Positions 36,126 to 49,134 of a stretch of 64,000 bases of DNA are shown here, piece after piece (the stretch's first letter is position 1; every line of letters begins with the position of its first letter). The translations under genes and the position numbers were made by a program. The stretch lies in assembly GCA_029224185.1 (NCBI GenBank), contig CM055198.1:1692501-1756500 (forward strand), read 5' to 3'. The notes beneath the pieces were generated by a model, which saw only the letters and a list, made by a program, of their open reading frames with translations, ran no database searches and had not been told where the DNA came from. The stretch comes from Karalla daura (taxonomy: Eukaryota; Chordata; Actinopteri; Chaetodontiformes; Leiognathidae).

Positions 36126-36330
36126 AATATCCCGGGCCGTGTATGCATGCACCAACAAGCGGTACATCACCGCACACAGACACACAAACATCCATAAACA
36201 CAGATCCAGCCGACAACACACACTGACACAAACACATTTCCCTGGGCTCCCACAGGAGACAGACGCTGCCATGTTTACTGCCTCGCCGGAAACTTTCACA
36301 GGAAGGAGCAGGAGACCAGCACCTATCACT

Positions 36331-36418
36331 CCCTCCCTCTCTCTCTCTCTCCCTCCTTCTCTCTCCCTCTCTTTCCTCTCCCTCCAATGGTCTTCTTCCC
36401 CCCCCCCCCCCCCCCCCC
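36331..36418. repeat. Pyrimidine tract ending in C21
   Basis: CCCTCCCTCTCTCT units (36331-36385) are followed by TCTTCTT and a run of about 21 C (36398-36418). The complementary strand is a long G run. Confidence 0.93.
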
Positions 36419-37391
36419 GTTTCTTTCGGACGTCTCTACATCAACACTTTGGTGGGTTTATTTGTCCAAGGCAACAACTCGGCGAGCTTTATTGCTCTCT
36501 GAATCTAAATCAGGAGGGGGCGTAGGGGACAAATTTCCGGATGAACACGCCAGTGGACACACTCAGGAGAATGTAAACTGGGCCCGGAGCATAAGTGATA
36601 ACAAATAAGAGATGTACTCTAGCTGTGAGCTGTACACTCCAAATGTTTTTGTTTTTACTCCGAAGGACACCAAGGAGTCTGGCTGGAGTTCCAGCCAGAA
36701 AAACACTCCAGAAGCTTCCAAACACTGTCGTCCACTCGCTCACTGTCTCTCAAGAGCCAGTTTGCCCTGGCCCTCACACAAGTGCAGGGTTTTGTTTTTG
36801 TTTTTTTGTTGTGTGTTTTTTTCTCTCTCTGGGGCTGGGGGTGATTCAACGATTCTGATGATTCACCGTGAGCAGAGCAAGAGGATTAAGATGGGACTCC
36901 CAGGCACAGAGGGATGTCGCATTTCCTTGACTATTCAACGTGTCGTTTTTGACATTAGGCGGCCACTAAGGCACCCGTGGAGGCATCTGAGCAAATATGC
37001 TAAATACTGTAATAATGTACTTCTACTATTTCTACGACTGCTACTACTAATCATGATGATAATAATATAATAATAATAATAGAAAATCCAGGCACTACCA
37101 ATGGTTATATAACCGTGTATATAACTAGTGCTTGTAGTGAAACTACAAAATTCAGCACTTGTCTAGAATATACTTTGTTGTCTTCATAAAAACTGTAATG
37201 CAGTTATTTTGTGTCATTATTTATTTAGCGATTATTTTGGCAGTTCAATTTTGGATGGAGGATAACTTTTGAATTTGAATTAATACCAATGTAAGTTGTA
37301 AGTCTCAAAGTCCTAAAACCTTTTGCTCTATGGCAAATGCACAAAGGTTTGTACTATACCCACTGACTGTCCTGTCAGACTCCTCGAAGAC
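36419..37391. other. Non-coding DNA, no gene seen
   Basis: This is unique sequence with T runs near 36790-36820 and an imperfect AAT/ATG tract at about 37047-37082. No gene is seen. Confidence 0.5.
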
Positions 37392-37392
37392 C

Positions 37393-37425
<33 letters not shown>

Positions 37426-37431
37426 ACACAC
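37392..37431. repeat. (CA)n microsatellite
   Basis: This is a 40-bp CA array with one CT interruption. CT-rich tracts follow at about 37496-37515 and 37559-37579. Confidence 0.95.
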
Positions 37432-37579
37432 AGTCATGCTGTTATTGATAAACTGCTAATGCTCTGCATGTGGTTATTACTCCTCACTCACTCCCCTCTC
37501 TTTCTCTCTCTCTCTATCAGCCTCTGTTTCCCTTCTGCATCCACTCGCTCCACTCCCTTCTTCTCTCTCTCTCTCTCTG

Positions 37580-38689
37580 GAACTCTCTCTTTGTTTATCG
37601 TCACTGAGAACTTAAAACAGTCAGCGGCAGCTCTGCAGCTTTCCGTAGTAGCACTCTCCGTTAGCTACCGGTTGGAAATCTTGGTACCAGCGCATCTGGG
37701 AGAGGATGTGTGTGTGTATTCGTGGTCCATAGCAGAAGTTGTTGTGTCACTGCTGACACTAGCTAGTAGCTTTCACACTCAGAATGGATTCATTTAAAAA
37801 AGCTCCGAGACCACTGACAAATGTAGCTCCTCGGGCACTTGACACAGACTTTGATGTGACAAGAATATAATTGTTTGAAGAATGTGATTGTTCCTGTCTG
37901 TCTGGATGGCATTCACGCAGATGAGTAACATTTTTGTCTGGCCATTTTCAGGTGCAGGAGAGACTCATAATAAGCAGTAAGAGGCCTGCCAGTCCACACC
38001 CATCAGCCGCTTTGCTACACCTGTTCAACTGCCCCTTAACGCAAAAAGCTAATCAGACAGTCGCATAGACTGACCAGCATATAGGTGGTCAGGAAGACCT
38101 GCCGTTTAAGCAAAGCAAAGTTTAAGCAAAGCAGCCGAAGTTTGTTAAAAATAGTTAAAAAGAAGAAAAAAAAAAAGAAAATATGCGATGCATCTCGGTT
38201 CTCTGGGTGAAAATGCTTTGTTGATGCCAGGTTCATTTGTGACAGCAGAGGGGCAATGATAACTGGTATAACCACTGGTTAAAGGCGAGGTATGCGGAAG
38301 ACCATTTCTGACTGCGCTGCATGTCGCACCTTGAAGCAGGTGGCCCACAGTAGCAGAAAAAAGGACCAAGTTCCGATCTTGTCGCCTGAGGACAGGAAAC
38401 TGAGGCCGTAATTCCCACAGGCTTACCAGATTCGGACAGTGGAAGACTGGAAGATGCGGAATGGAAGCTCGGCCTCACGGACGTGCAACTGGCAAATTTG
38501 CCGCAACCGTGCGATGTCATCGTGTCTGAGCAACGTTTCCTGCATCGTCTTGGATAATAATAATGTCACAAAGATTGACATAGGTTTAATTAAAGTAGTT
38601 CTCAGGTCACGCACGTGTGCAATCTACTCCAAGAAAGGTTACCTATGGAATAAGATGAAATATAAAAAAAAACAAAAATTGATATTTTT
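37580..38689. other. Non-coding DNA, no gene seen
   Basis: This is unique sequence. A small direct duplication, GTTTAAGCAAAGC, occurs at about 38103 and 38118. An A-rich tract lies at about 38161-38178. Confidence 0.5.
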
Positions 38690-38828
38690 TCATCCCATTA
38701 AGCCTTTGGGATGTTCCCTGGGGTTAGGTGCCTCGCTCAAGGGCACTACAGCTATGGTGGGATTCAAACCTGGGACCTTTGGGACTTCAGTCCACATCCT
38801 TAACCACTAGACACAGTTGGTGGTTATG
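38690..38828 (-). mobile_element. tRNA-derived SINE, minus strand
   Basis: On the minus strand a tRNA-like head is visible. An A-box-like word, TGTCTAGTGG, ends near 38813, and the B-box match GGTTTGAATCC lies at 38760-38770. The two are 43 bases apart, which is normal tRNA spacing. Downstream the body reads CCCTTGAGCGAGGCACCTAA, a phrase common in teleost tRNA-SINEs. An A/T-rich stretch lies beyond the likely 3' end (about 38660-38690). The region is too divergent to be a functional tRNA. Exact ends and family name are unsure, and I saw no clear target-site duplication. Confidence 0.75.
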
Positions 38829-39360
38829 AAGTTGGGGGCGAGTGTACAGTTCATGTTAATTAAACATGAAATACACGCAATTAAAAAAAACAAATATCTA
38901 GTTATGTGTGTTATCGTGTGCATTTTTTCACTGTCCAGGCAGAAACTGCATTTTAGTACTGGGTTTAAATAGGTTCGGCATCATTATTACCCCAGACCCG
39001 AAGAGCACATCTCCAAGTGACGCTGTTCAAGTTCAGGTTGCGTAACAGTCTATGGTTTTCATCTCCAGAGAGTCATGTGTTGATTACGTCATGCCTCATT
39101 TGCAGTTTTCAGTGATTCTAAATATTTTTGTAATGAACTGCTCATGTCTCACAAGGCTAGCAATTCATCAAGTTGCACAATGTGAATCATCCAAGCCAAG
39201 TGTTAATGGATAGACAACAGATTTTCGTTACACTCAGGTCTAGACTTGGTGGACAGTAAATATTTAGACGCGGAGGGTGATACAGGCCTGTCACACAGTG
39301 AAGAGGACCTTGAACTTTGAATTCTCCCACTCTGGGCTTTCAGAGGCCAAGCTGGGGAGT
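38829..39360. other. Non-coding DNA, no gene seen
   Basis: This is unique AT-leaning sequence without an exon. Confidence 0.5.
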
Positions 39361-39376
39361 GGGGGGGGGGGGGGGG
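39361..39376 (+). repeat. G16 homopolymer
   Basis: This is a run of 16 G, preceded by GGGGAGT. It is prone to sequencing and replication error. Confidence 0.95.
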
Positions 39377-40724
39377 CGAGCAGCCACCACACATGGCTAA
39401 ACACACCCATGTAAACACTGACTGCCCCATGTGTCGCCCTTGCATCCTCGCACTCATAAACACACTCATCTGCTGCAGAAACATTCCCTGCAAGTAAGCG
39501 TTTTTTTTTCATCACACTACATCTACAAAGAACCAAACAGTCCTGGTCCAGAACCATTTCCGGTTGTGTCCGGAGCAACAACGTGCTGATATCGCTTCAC
39601 CTCGTATTGCCGCTCAGTTTGATTTTCCACGACATTGTCACGAATTTGTCTCCATCAACTTGGGTATCCTTACCCCTCCTACCCCTCACACTAACCTTAA
39701 CCCATCTTTCCGGGGAGATACCCATGTTGCTAATACGACACATGCTGTTTCTTTTCTTTTCTTTTCAAAGGCCTGCTTTGAATGCTCGTCACATAACAAG
39801 GAGACTACAGTCAAAATGCTCAGAGACACATTTTCTGAGTGCTGCAGTTTACTAAACATTGACATGACACTGACCCTTCAGGGGTCAGGAAGGACGCCAT
39901 ATAAACAATAAAAAAGTGAGCTTTACGCAACATGCCTTCTTTTGGTCTCGATCCAAGCGTGGCGTGAAGAGTTTTGGGATACGGGCTTCGCTTTTCGCGA
40001 GTTTTCATTTTCGTGTCAAGTCCAAGTCGTGTTTCATTGTCGTGGTCTTCCTTTTGATTCCGGTGCAACTGAACTGGGATCCAATGTAAAAGCAAAGAAT
40101 GCTAATGAATCGTAATTAGAATATTTTCATTCGATATAGATTTAATAGTTGAAGTGAACGGACTAGATTGCTTCAGTGGCCGCTCCTCGGTCGAGCCAAG
40201 AAACAGAGGAAGACCTTTGCATTCAAGGCTGCTCGACACCCATATTATAATGATTATAATAATATGAGCACTTATGTCATGTATTGGCGGCCATTGGCGG
40301 GAAGGCATCAGCCTGTGGGTGAAGGCGCTCTCTCAAAACCTCTTCAAGTCGTGAGTTGTTACCCAGGATGTCCTTCAGTTTCCTTAGCATTCTCTGAAAG
40401 GAGTCCAGCATGTGTGTTCCTGTCTCTAGAGTGAGCTCTGTGCACTGGCCACCGCGGACTGGTCAGCATTTGTACTTCATGCGCTGTGCACGAGGAGACG
40501 GTCGTGTGTTGTGTGGTAGCGTGTTGGGCGGCAGTAGTTGCGTTATGTTGTAGCAAGCTGCGTGGCTGTGTGGCGTAGCAGTAATTGTTTATGTAGTCGT
40601 ACATGGCGCGGTTGTGTGCTGTGAGACCGGTGCAGCAGGGCCTCATAAGCTCATTGACATCTGTGTGACCCTTAATGCATAACACACTCACTGCCTTCCC
40701 TTTTGTGTGAACCACTGCTCTGCC
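39377..40724. other. Non-coding DNA, no gene seen
   Basis: This is unique sequence with a (TTTTC)4-like tract at about 39748-39766. No gene is seen. Confidence 0.5.
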
Positions 40725-40729
40725 AGTGT

Positions 40730-40754
40730 GGGTGTGTGTGTGTGTGTGTGTGTG
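40730..40754. repeat. Short TG tract
   Basis: This is a TG array of about 25 bp directly abutting the G-rich tract that follows. Confidence 0.93.
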
Positions 40755-40793
40755 GAGGTGGGGGGGTGGGGAGGGGGAGGGGGAGGGGGGGGG
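40755..40793 (+). repeat. G-rich tract, strong G-quadruplex candidate
   Basis: At least five G runs of 4-9 bases are separated by single T or A bases. Very short loops and long runs make this the best quadruplex candidate in the window. It follows a TG tract directly. Confidence 0.92.
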
Positions 40794-42495
40794 CTCGCTC
40801 CGGGGCTAGGCTGAACTTCCTGTGAAGGTGTAAGGGATAAATGAAGAGAGGGATGCTGGGAAAGGGTGAGGCCGTGTGAGGAGATGAGAGTCTGAGCCCG
40901 GCTTAGACATCCTCTTTTCAGAGGCTCCTGACATCCCTACCGGCTATCATATTCTCCATGGCCTTCCGCGCACGTCCCGCGCACGCGCGCGCACACTCGC
41001 TATTTGTCTCTTGCTCTTTTCTCCTGGCTGTCCCCGGCCCCGTGCGCCGAGCGCTGCTTTCACGGAGGGACACGGAGACACTTAGTGCTCTCCACCACTT
41101 GTAGGAAACATCCATCCCCTTCACTCCCCCTGGCTCCGGCACGGATGAAAAGCAGCCGCTGTTTAACACTGCCACAAGCCACTGCAGGTTCGTGGTAGAG
41201 GACAGAGTGCGAGTGTGCGGGTTCATACTGCGCTGCATTTGAGTAAAGTGCCTTGAAACATTCGGGATTTTGTCACCGGGAGCGAGTGATATTATGAGGT
41301 CTCAACAAGAGCAGTACATTTTCCTTGAGCCTGCATCGAGGAGGAGGACAACGCGGTTCCTCCTGTCAACATGAATGTCTTTTTTTCCTCAATTTTTCCT
41401 ACCACTATACTGACTGATGTTCAGTTTCATGGCACACAATGAAAAATCTTTACATCTGCTAGTTTGTACTGCTAGTTTGGCAAATTTTCTTCATTCCAGC
41501 AATGCCTACTTAATTCCTCACCTTTATATGCCAGGCGATGTGTTATTATTATTGCATGTATTATACGTGGGACATCTTAAAACAATGCACGACTGTGATA
41601 GAGCTCGTTTTACTCATTTCAACTATGTCGCCATACTTGATTTTTCAGCTCAATGGAAGATTGTAACAGAAATAATAATTGAAGACCTGGTAATTTACTA
41701 AATCGCTGGACATTATCTGTTTTTGAAGCTTCAGAGCCTTTCACGAATACAATATGTTCGCAACTGGCCAGTTTAAAGGTCTTTAAAGGCAGATCAGGAC
41801 TGTATCAGAGTTGGATTGTTTGAAAAAAGCATCAAACCAGATCATCAGATTATATGTTGTGGTTAATGTTATATGCTTTTCCATTTACTCCCATTCATTA
41901 GTATTCATGCGTTCATTTTTCTCTTGTTCCCATGTGCTGCTGTCCTTCCGGGGCTCCTCTGCGACACAGGTGAGTGCCACTTCTCATTTTTACAGCAGTG
42001 TTTCACACATGGCTGCCTCTCTTGACCGTAGCCACTCCGCAGTCTCGGTGTCTGGCCCAAGGGACCCTCCATTCTAACCCAGCACCCTGTCATTATTTTA
42101 ATCAAATGCAATTGCTACCACACTGTGGACAATTGAGAGTTGTTGACTGCCCTTTTTCTGTTCACCCCTGTCTCTGCTCCGGCCTGACCCCCACCCAAAC
42201 CACCACAACACATAGAAAACAACTGTCCTGCACGAGAGTTAAAAGTCAGGCAGGCGTGTGGGCCGGAGTGGAGGGGGATTGAAAACACAGATTGCACTGT
42301 TCACAAGTTGCCAGCTTCATTTCAGTCTTATGGAGGGAGGTTTGTGGGGTGGGGAATCTGATTGAAGTGTTAAGGGAGACTTGCTTTGGCTGGCCTGTCA
42401 AGCTGTAGTGCTGAGTGTGTTTTCCGCCGCGTCTCTGTATGGATTTGCCATATCCTCCTCACAGTCTTTTACCCCAGAGGTGTGCGGGGATGGGT
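40794..42495. other. Non-coding DNA, no gene seen
   Basis: The left part has a small CpG cluster (about 40965-41055, with CGCGCGCG). The rest is unique sequence. A donor-like word, ACAGGTGAGTGCC, near 41966 has no convincing exon before it. Confidence 0.45.
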
Positions 42496-45400
42496 GTGTG
42501 TGTGTGTGTGTGGGGTGTCAAGGGTTATATGTTAAAGATTGTGCGATGCAAGCGTGGGACGAAAAGTGGAACTGACTGCTTCTGTGTGTCGAGTGACAGA
42601 AACGATGCGTTCAGCAACAGCAAGCTTGCCTGCCTTTGTCCTCAGCCCGCCCATTATGTTTGCACCGCTGCAAAATATGATTTCACATCAACCCAGCAGT
42701 TGAGGGTGTGGGACTGTTGTGCATGTGTGTGTGTGTGCACGTGTGTGAAGAGAGGAAGTCGAAGGGGGGCAGCTGCTGAATAGCCTCCTATGTAGTAATC
42801 AGCAGGCAGAGCCCTCCAGGATGGGGGAAGAAGAGCAGGATAAAGACTGTAAGTGTTCTGAGGATCTGACCACCACACCACTGCTTCTTTTGCCTTGTGG
42901 GCACTAGGAAAGAATTCACAGATCTGTCATCTGCCAGACATTAGCCCCAGACCACCCCCCCCCTCCCCCAAACACACACACACACACACATCAACTCCCT
43001 CTCCCCTCCTCTACCCCTCTTCTTTCACACACATACATGCATATCCCTGTCCCCCCCATCCCATCCCTACCATCTTCTGGACTCCTTCCTGTAACTTTGA
43101 CTGACCTCCACCCCAGACCAGACGCACAATAACCTGGTCAATCCCTCTGTGAGGCCCCTCTTGGTGTGAGAGGACTTAGCTGCTGTCTCAGAAACTTATG
43201 ACCCGCCTTCAGGTAGACTGTGGCTATGTATGAAGTAGGGAAAGAGGAGGAGGTCAGGTTGGGAGCAAGGCAGGAGGAGCAAGGATGCTTTTTGTGCACA
43301 ATGCTCTTCAGCAAGAAGGCAATCTAAACATGACACACCACCGGGGTGGGGGAATTCCTCATGCATGGTTACTAACCAAACATGAAATGTTTATGTTGTC
43401 TGTGTATGGGAGGGTGTGCGGATATGCACACTTGAGAAAAACAAGGGACAAGGTTGACTCTGATCTGCGTGTGGTGCCTCCCACCCTTTCAACTATTCTT
43501 GCATCATAGCGTGGAGGGGAGGGGAGGGAAGCTGCCGTACTCCGACCCAAGATATGGATATTGAACAGGACAAGACATTAACATTTCACCAGCACCTTTC
43601 CTCCCCTCTCCTTTCTTCTCACCCTCTCCCTTCACTGTCTTTGACATGGTGCTGGCATTCCCCAGAGTTGTCGCTGGCTCTCATGCTTGAGCGCGGGGGG
43701 AAGTGCCACAAGCAGCAGACACGGGCACAGAGCAAGGGGAAACGGAGCAAAGCCAACCAGGGCAACATGCCGCCTTCACAGGAGGCAACCCTCCGTAACT
43801 CTCCTTAGTCACTGCTCATTCACCACACCTTTCACTTGTTGCTCTGTTTATAACACAGGTACTACTTTCTTGACTCTTTCAAATCATTTTAGTGGCCAGT
43901 ATTTTGTCCTTTTTTTTATTTTTTACCTAAACTGACTGACTGCTGTGACCCACCGGCTAGGGCGATGTGTTGCTAAAGTTATTACAATCTAGTGACACTA
44001 GAACTGAGGTGATTTGTCAAGCCAACTTAATGGGTGTGAGTCACACAACCCACATCCATGTCTATTTGTTCCGACTCATTGCAATAATGTTGCTCTTTTC
44101 TTCCACAAGAATAAGACACGGGGTAGTTGGATATGGTCAGCCGAGACAATGATGGTTTGTGAGCTAACAGGGCCTCATTCAGCAGCAAACCCTGACATAC
44201 AACGCACATAACCACAGCAGTAATTCACACGGAGGGACTGAGATGGAACTTTTGGTTGCCTGTTTCCAAAAACATAGCTTGCCCCTGCAGTTGAAATTTC
44301 CCAGGTGATGATGAGGCGGACTCAAACTCATGTGGGTGCTCCCTGGAAAGTGTTCGAAATCCAAATAAGATGTAAGATAAAATGTATGCTGCAAAGTCAA
44401 AGAAGCGGTCTTCAGAGGCTCAGCTTGAGAATCTTGAAGCGGCCCAGAAATGACAAGGTCCAGGAAGCCTTTGTTGCTCTTGCTTCATTTCATTCAGTTT
44501 CTTAATAAAAGGCTAGAGGTTCCAGAAATAGAGTGTGTGGTGCCCAGTCCCTACCATGGGTGCTGTTTTCTCTGAGCATGACATTAACACCCAGCATACA
44601 TATGTTCAGAGGCTCTCAGAAAGTACAGTGTGCGGTTTAAGCGAGGGATTTGTTCAAATTAGGCTCTTAAAGATCATGTAACATAAGTGGAAACAAATGT
44701 GGACGCCTCTGCCATGTTTTTCTTCTGACGCTCTACTGGAGCCCTGGGCTTCAAGACAGTCCGTGTCTCAGTCGCAGGATAATACAGAGGCAGATTTTTC
44801 ATCTCAACCGAAGCGCCATGTTGCACTCCAAACTCGTTTTATGTGACACCTAAAAAGTGTTTACGGAAGGTTGGCTCTCAGGTCTCCATAATACGGCCTC
44901 TGAAAGTGTGTGGGAGGCACAAGTTATGCCTAATGCGCAATGTCCATTGAGTCGTCTGTTGCACATGGTAATGAATGGTGGTCAGAGAAACAGTGTCCTG
45001 TATCAAAGGGCTGAACTAACATGCCTTTCTCACGGAGCCGGAGAAGTGGCCCTTTGTCGTGGCAGACGCCTGCTATCGACTCCCAGCATCTTGCAAAATA
45101 TGCCCCATTGTTGGAGAAGGGCAACTCCGTTTACAACTCTAAACCGAAAGCATTCCTGAAGTCAGTAACACTGATCCTCCCCTGGAACTGCCAGCAGTGA
45201 CGCCAATGGGTTACAGTCACTCTCAGCCAGTGTGGCTGCGCATATTTTTTTCAATGAATTGATAGATAATGATATCTGAGGACAAATTTTTCTTGTCAAC
45301 TTCAGGTACATTTTGACTTGATTACGGTGCCAACATGACTTTATCCTTGGTTTCAAGTCAGACATTGTGAGAATCAAGGAACATTTCATTTCTAGCGATT

Positions 45401-47756
45401 TATGAATCACAGTAAACACAGTATATGAACAGTGAATGAACAAATGTCAACAGACTCTTTTGTGAAATAGATACTTTCTTACCTATCTTAAAAGAAAACC
45501 CTGTCAGTCGGGTTCTCTCCAGCCTCCTTATGACATTTGGAATGACTCATTTAAATTGTCTTCTATGTTTGGCAGTATTTTTTCCCCGTTTCTCTCAGCT
45601 ATGAGGATAAATCCAATTTTAACCTGGTTGCGAAAGCTGTAATGACAACAACTTTTGCCCGTGTCCTAAGGCTTGCTATTCTGATTTGTTTCATCTGGTT
45701 AAGTTTCTCATCTTGAACAGACAGAAAGGCAGCCCTTTCTTAAGCATAGCCATATTGCACAAAAAAAAAAGAGAGAGAGATGTGGGAGGGGGGTTAAATT
45801 CAATCCCTCCTCCCGGTCTGGAACACACCATGCTTGCTCATCTCTGTCTGCAGCTAAGCACATTAAACCCTTAGAGAGAGCTGAAGGCTTCTTTCTCTGT
45901 GAAAATGGTAGCAGTGAAAATGGTGCTTGGGGAAAACAGGCGGTTGAATCCATTTTAAAAGCCCTACTGCCGCCACCCCATCCACCATCCACTCCCCTCG
46001 CACAGTGTTGGGAGTGTTGGAATGTTTTTCATCAGAAGGGGGCTATTTACTCGGCTCCAGCCCCTGCATGAGTGTGCGTCTCCGAGTGAAAGAGAGAAAA
46101 GTAAAGCTCAGGAAAGCATTTATTTATAGGTATCTGAAAGCTGTGGGGCCCTGAAACTCTGGGATGTATTATGACGTGTCTTTGGAAAAGCAAAAACAAA
46201 ACCCCTTGCAGCCAGATCCAGCTATTTTTATCACTTCGGTTCGCTCCCAATTGTACTCCATAAAAGCTGCGTTCTCACCCCACCCCCTTCACCCCCTTTA
46301 CCTTGTTAGCCCAAACACTTTTTTGTTTCTTTTTTTTCGTGCGTGTGCTCCAAACCCCATGCAGGTGCTCAGTAAAAGCGTGTATTCCAGGAATCGCTGC
46401 ACTGCATGACTGCTGAAACCGATGGCTGATAAAACAATACCGGTTCCTTCTTTCAGGGCGGCGTTTTGTTGCCGGAAGTGTGCCGCGCGTGTTTTGTAAC
46501 CAAGCTCTTGTGCAGAAGACAGTAGGCCCGTGGCTGTCGTAGGATACTGTCTGAATCACTACCCCTGGCGCTAACAACTTCAATGATGAAGTCAGCACCT
46601 CTCAACATCTCGCCCTTAATGGAGTCTTCACTGCCTTTGTCCTTAACCATCCATTTTCATTAATTATTCAGGAGGAGAAAGGAAAACCGTTTGAGTGGGT
46701 AACACTGATCCAGTGTACTCAACCAATCTATGCAGTGTAAGTAATAAAATACCACGCACTCAGACGACACAATAAAAGAGATGGAGACAGAGGAGACGCT
46801 TGTTAAAAATGTAAGTAGACGGAAGCTACCCGAAGACAACAAAGGGAGGAGGCGGCTGCGGCTCGGGAGTCAAAAGACACAGCAATGACATCTTAGTGTC
46901 TGGGTTAATCAGGAAAACAGGCCGATAGCAGCTGGTGTTTCACTGTATCCGCTCGGTCCACGGAGGGCGCCTGTCTAGGCAGAGGCTGAGTGGATGTGAT
47001 GCGCCCTCAGTGTAGCTGAGTGATGTTAATTGGGATTAGCGCCCATTGCGCTAAACTGACACAAGACATTCCAGGGCCAGCCGCTCCAGACTCCACTCAA
47101 CGCACTCTCAACTCTGCCTTATGTTTTCCTCTCGCCCCCGGGGGCCTGGAAGGATGCAGGGCACAGGAAATAGAAGTCAAGAGAAGCACAAGCAAGAAAA
47201 GGAGAGAATAGCATTTTTAGAGACCAGAAGCGAAGGACAAAAGAAGTGGCTCCCGTACTATTGCCTAGGATGGGGAAGGTGACCTTTTGAACTTTGACAG
47301 TGAGCAAGGCTAGTTTTCCCTCACCGAGGAGAGGTCGGAAATCCATAAGTTGTCTCGCAAAGACAAATCCACTCCATCTTTGCCACCAGACACAGTTAGA
47401 TCGTCATTGACAAGAGGCTTTTGCGCCCTGAATTTGATAAACCCGCCCAGCTCACTGCTGTGAAGGGAAGAGGTTGGAGAGATTTTTTTTTTTTCTCCTC
47501 TGGATTTTGGAGCAGGGCCTTTTCTGAGGTATTAGATCCATGAACTGGGAGTGCTGTATTGAATATTTTATCGACTGTCTGCTTGCCCCGTGCTGACCTG
47601 CCTGACATGCTAAGTTCCCGGCTCGCTGGAGACGCCACGTCGCTTCGCATCAGCCCAGCCACCCATAAGGCTCCCCTGCATTTCCTGTGAATAAACTCGC
47701 ACACAGTGGGGGAGGAAGAGAGGCCAGGGCACAGGGGCACTGGGGCTGAGATGAGG

Positions 47757-47759
<3 letters not shown>
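42496..47759. other. Non-coding DNA, no gene seen
   Basis: This long stretch of unique sequence contains only small TG/CA tracts (42495-42512, 42722-42745, 42970-42990), a C9 run near 42955, and an A10-GA tract at 45762-45781. Frames of up to about 145 codons exist but none resembles a protein family. Confidence 0.45.
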
Positions 47760-47799
<40 letters not shown>

Positions 47800-47806
47800 C
47801 ACACAC
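47760..47806. repeat. (CA)n microsatellite
   Basis: This is a CA array of about 47 bp with one CTCT interruption near its end. Confidence 0.96.
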
Positions 47807-48159
47807 ATTCTTTCTGTTAAGAACAACACACACAACCTTGGCTACAGTATGAACTCCCTTGGTCAGAGCCTGATGAATCCTCTGAAAACACCCAGTGAAT
47901 TGAAACGACCTGAAACATCTATTTTAATTACAGCTCCACCTCCCATAAAGTTTTTTTCCCTTTTTTTTTTTCTTTCCCCAGCACCAGTGCGGGCCATAGC
48001 TGCCAGTGGCTCTCCGTTTAACATGGTGGATAATCTGATACATCCCCACACCTAAATAAATGTTTCTCCGTCGGCTTCTCAGGTGACCCAAACAAGCTTT
48101 TTCAGATCTCGGACCGCAATTGCTATGAATATATAGTCGCATAGAATTGTCACGGGCCT
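47807..48159. other. Non-coding DNA, no gene seen
   Basis: This is unique sequence with a T run at about 47961-47970. Confidence 0.5.
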
Positions 48160-48300
48160 CTAAAAACAATTAGGCATGATTTTTAAAAAGCGTTTAACAT
48201 CTGCAAGCTCGATGGTTCAGTGGCTGCAATAAGAGCTAAATAATTAAGTGGCAATTAAAATAAATTCAGGTCAACAGTTTGGTGGGAGACGTCATGCTGG
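48160..48300. promoter_or_regulatory. Candidate conserved AT-rich non-coding block
   Basis: The segment is AT-rich with several homeodomain-type cores in about 100 bp (CAATTAG, TAAATAATTAAG, GCAATTAAAATAAATT). This is enhancer-like texture only. Alignment would decide. Confidence 0.2.
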
Positions 48301-49134
48301 CAAAGTTTATTTTTTTTATTCATGGTTCAACATTTTATGTTGCAAAGGTTTTGTAGCAGAATCATGAAGCTCTTTTCTTTCTCTCCTTTACCTGGATCTT
48401 TGCTTTTGCGGGAGCAAGTACCGCTTGCTCAGGATGAGACGCGTACTCAAACGCAGTGCAATTCTTGCACAAAAAAATGTGTGAGATGTGAGTGATATAT
48501 CACTGAGGATGAACTTAGTGGCGTTTGTAGTTGATCCGCAGAAAAAAGTCAGCAACACCAACTCATTTACATGACGTCCGTAACAGGTAACAGTTGCACA
48601 ACAATAACAGGCTGAGTGACACTCTTGTGTGCATGGGGAGTTACCCCTCCCATCTCTGGCTCATTACTGGCAGTGGGGCTTCCTAATGTGTTAAAATTCA
48701 GTGGGGTGGAAACGTCAGCCAACGGACTTTGGTTCCCCAACGGTCTTTACTTATTCATGCAAGCGTTGGCCTCTCCCCAGGACAGTGAGGGACTGACCCA
48801 GGAGGACAGCAGGGCCTAGGAAAAAAAAATGACCCCACATTAGGGTCGCTCAGCATTTTAGGCCAATGAGTTTACAAATGGCAATCTCGGTGACCCACTG
48901 TGCTCACTTCTGTTAATGAGAGAATCAGAAGGACGTTATTAGTCCCAGAGGAAATCGTGTCAAATAAAAACTGGGCTAACCACTTCCATGTCGGATTTTT
49001 CTCCTGGCATACCTCCTGTAAGTGCACATGTGTTTGTGTCCTCATCACTTTTAATGGGGCGAGATTGGGTGATGTGAGCACATGGAGCGAGAACAGAGGG
49101 AGTAAGAGCACCTACAGTACCTGTAATGTGACAT
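48301..49134. other. Non-coding DNA, no gene seen
   Basis: This is unique sequence with no supported exon. Confidence 0.5.

Noticed and set aside
38690..38828. A functional tRNA gene on the minus strand
   Set aside because: The head does not close into acceptor and anticodon stems by eye and continues into a SINE body.
41811..42077. Possible exon ending at the donor-like ACAGGTGAGTGCC near 41966
   Set aside because: The preceding frame is not protein-like and has no convincing acceptor. Such donor words occur by chance.
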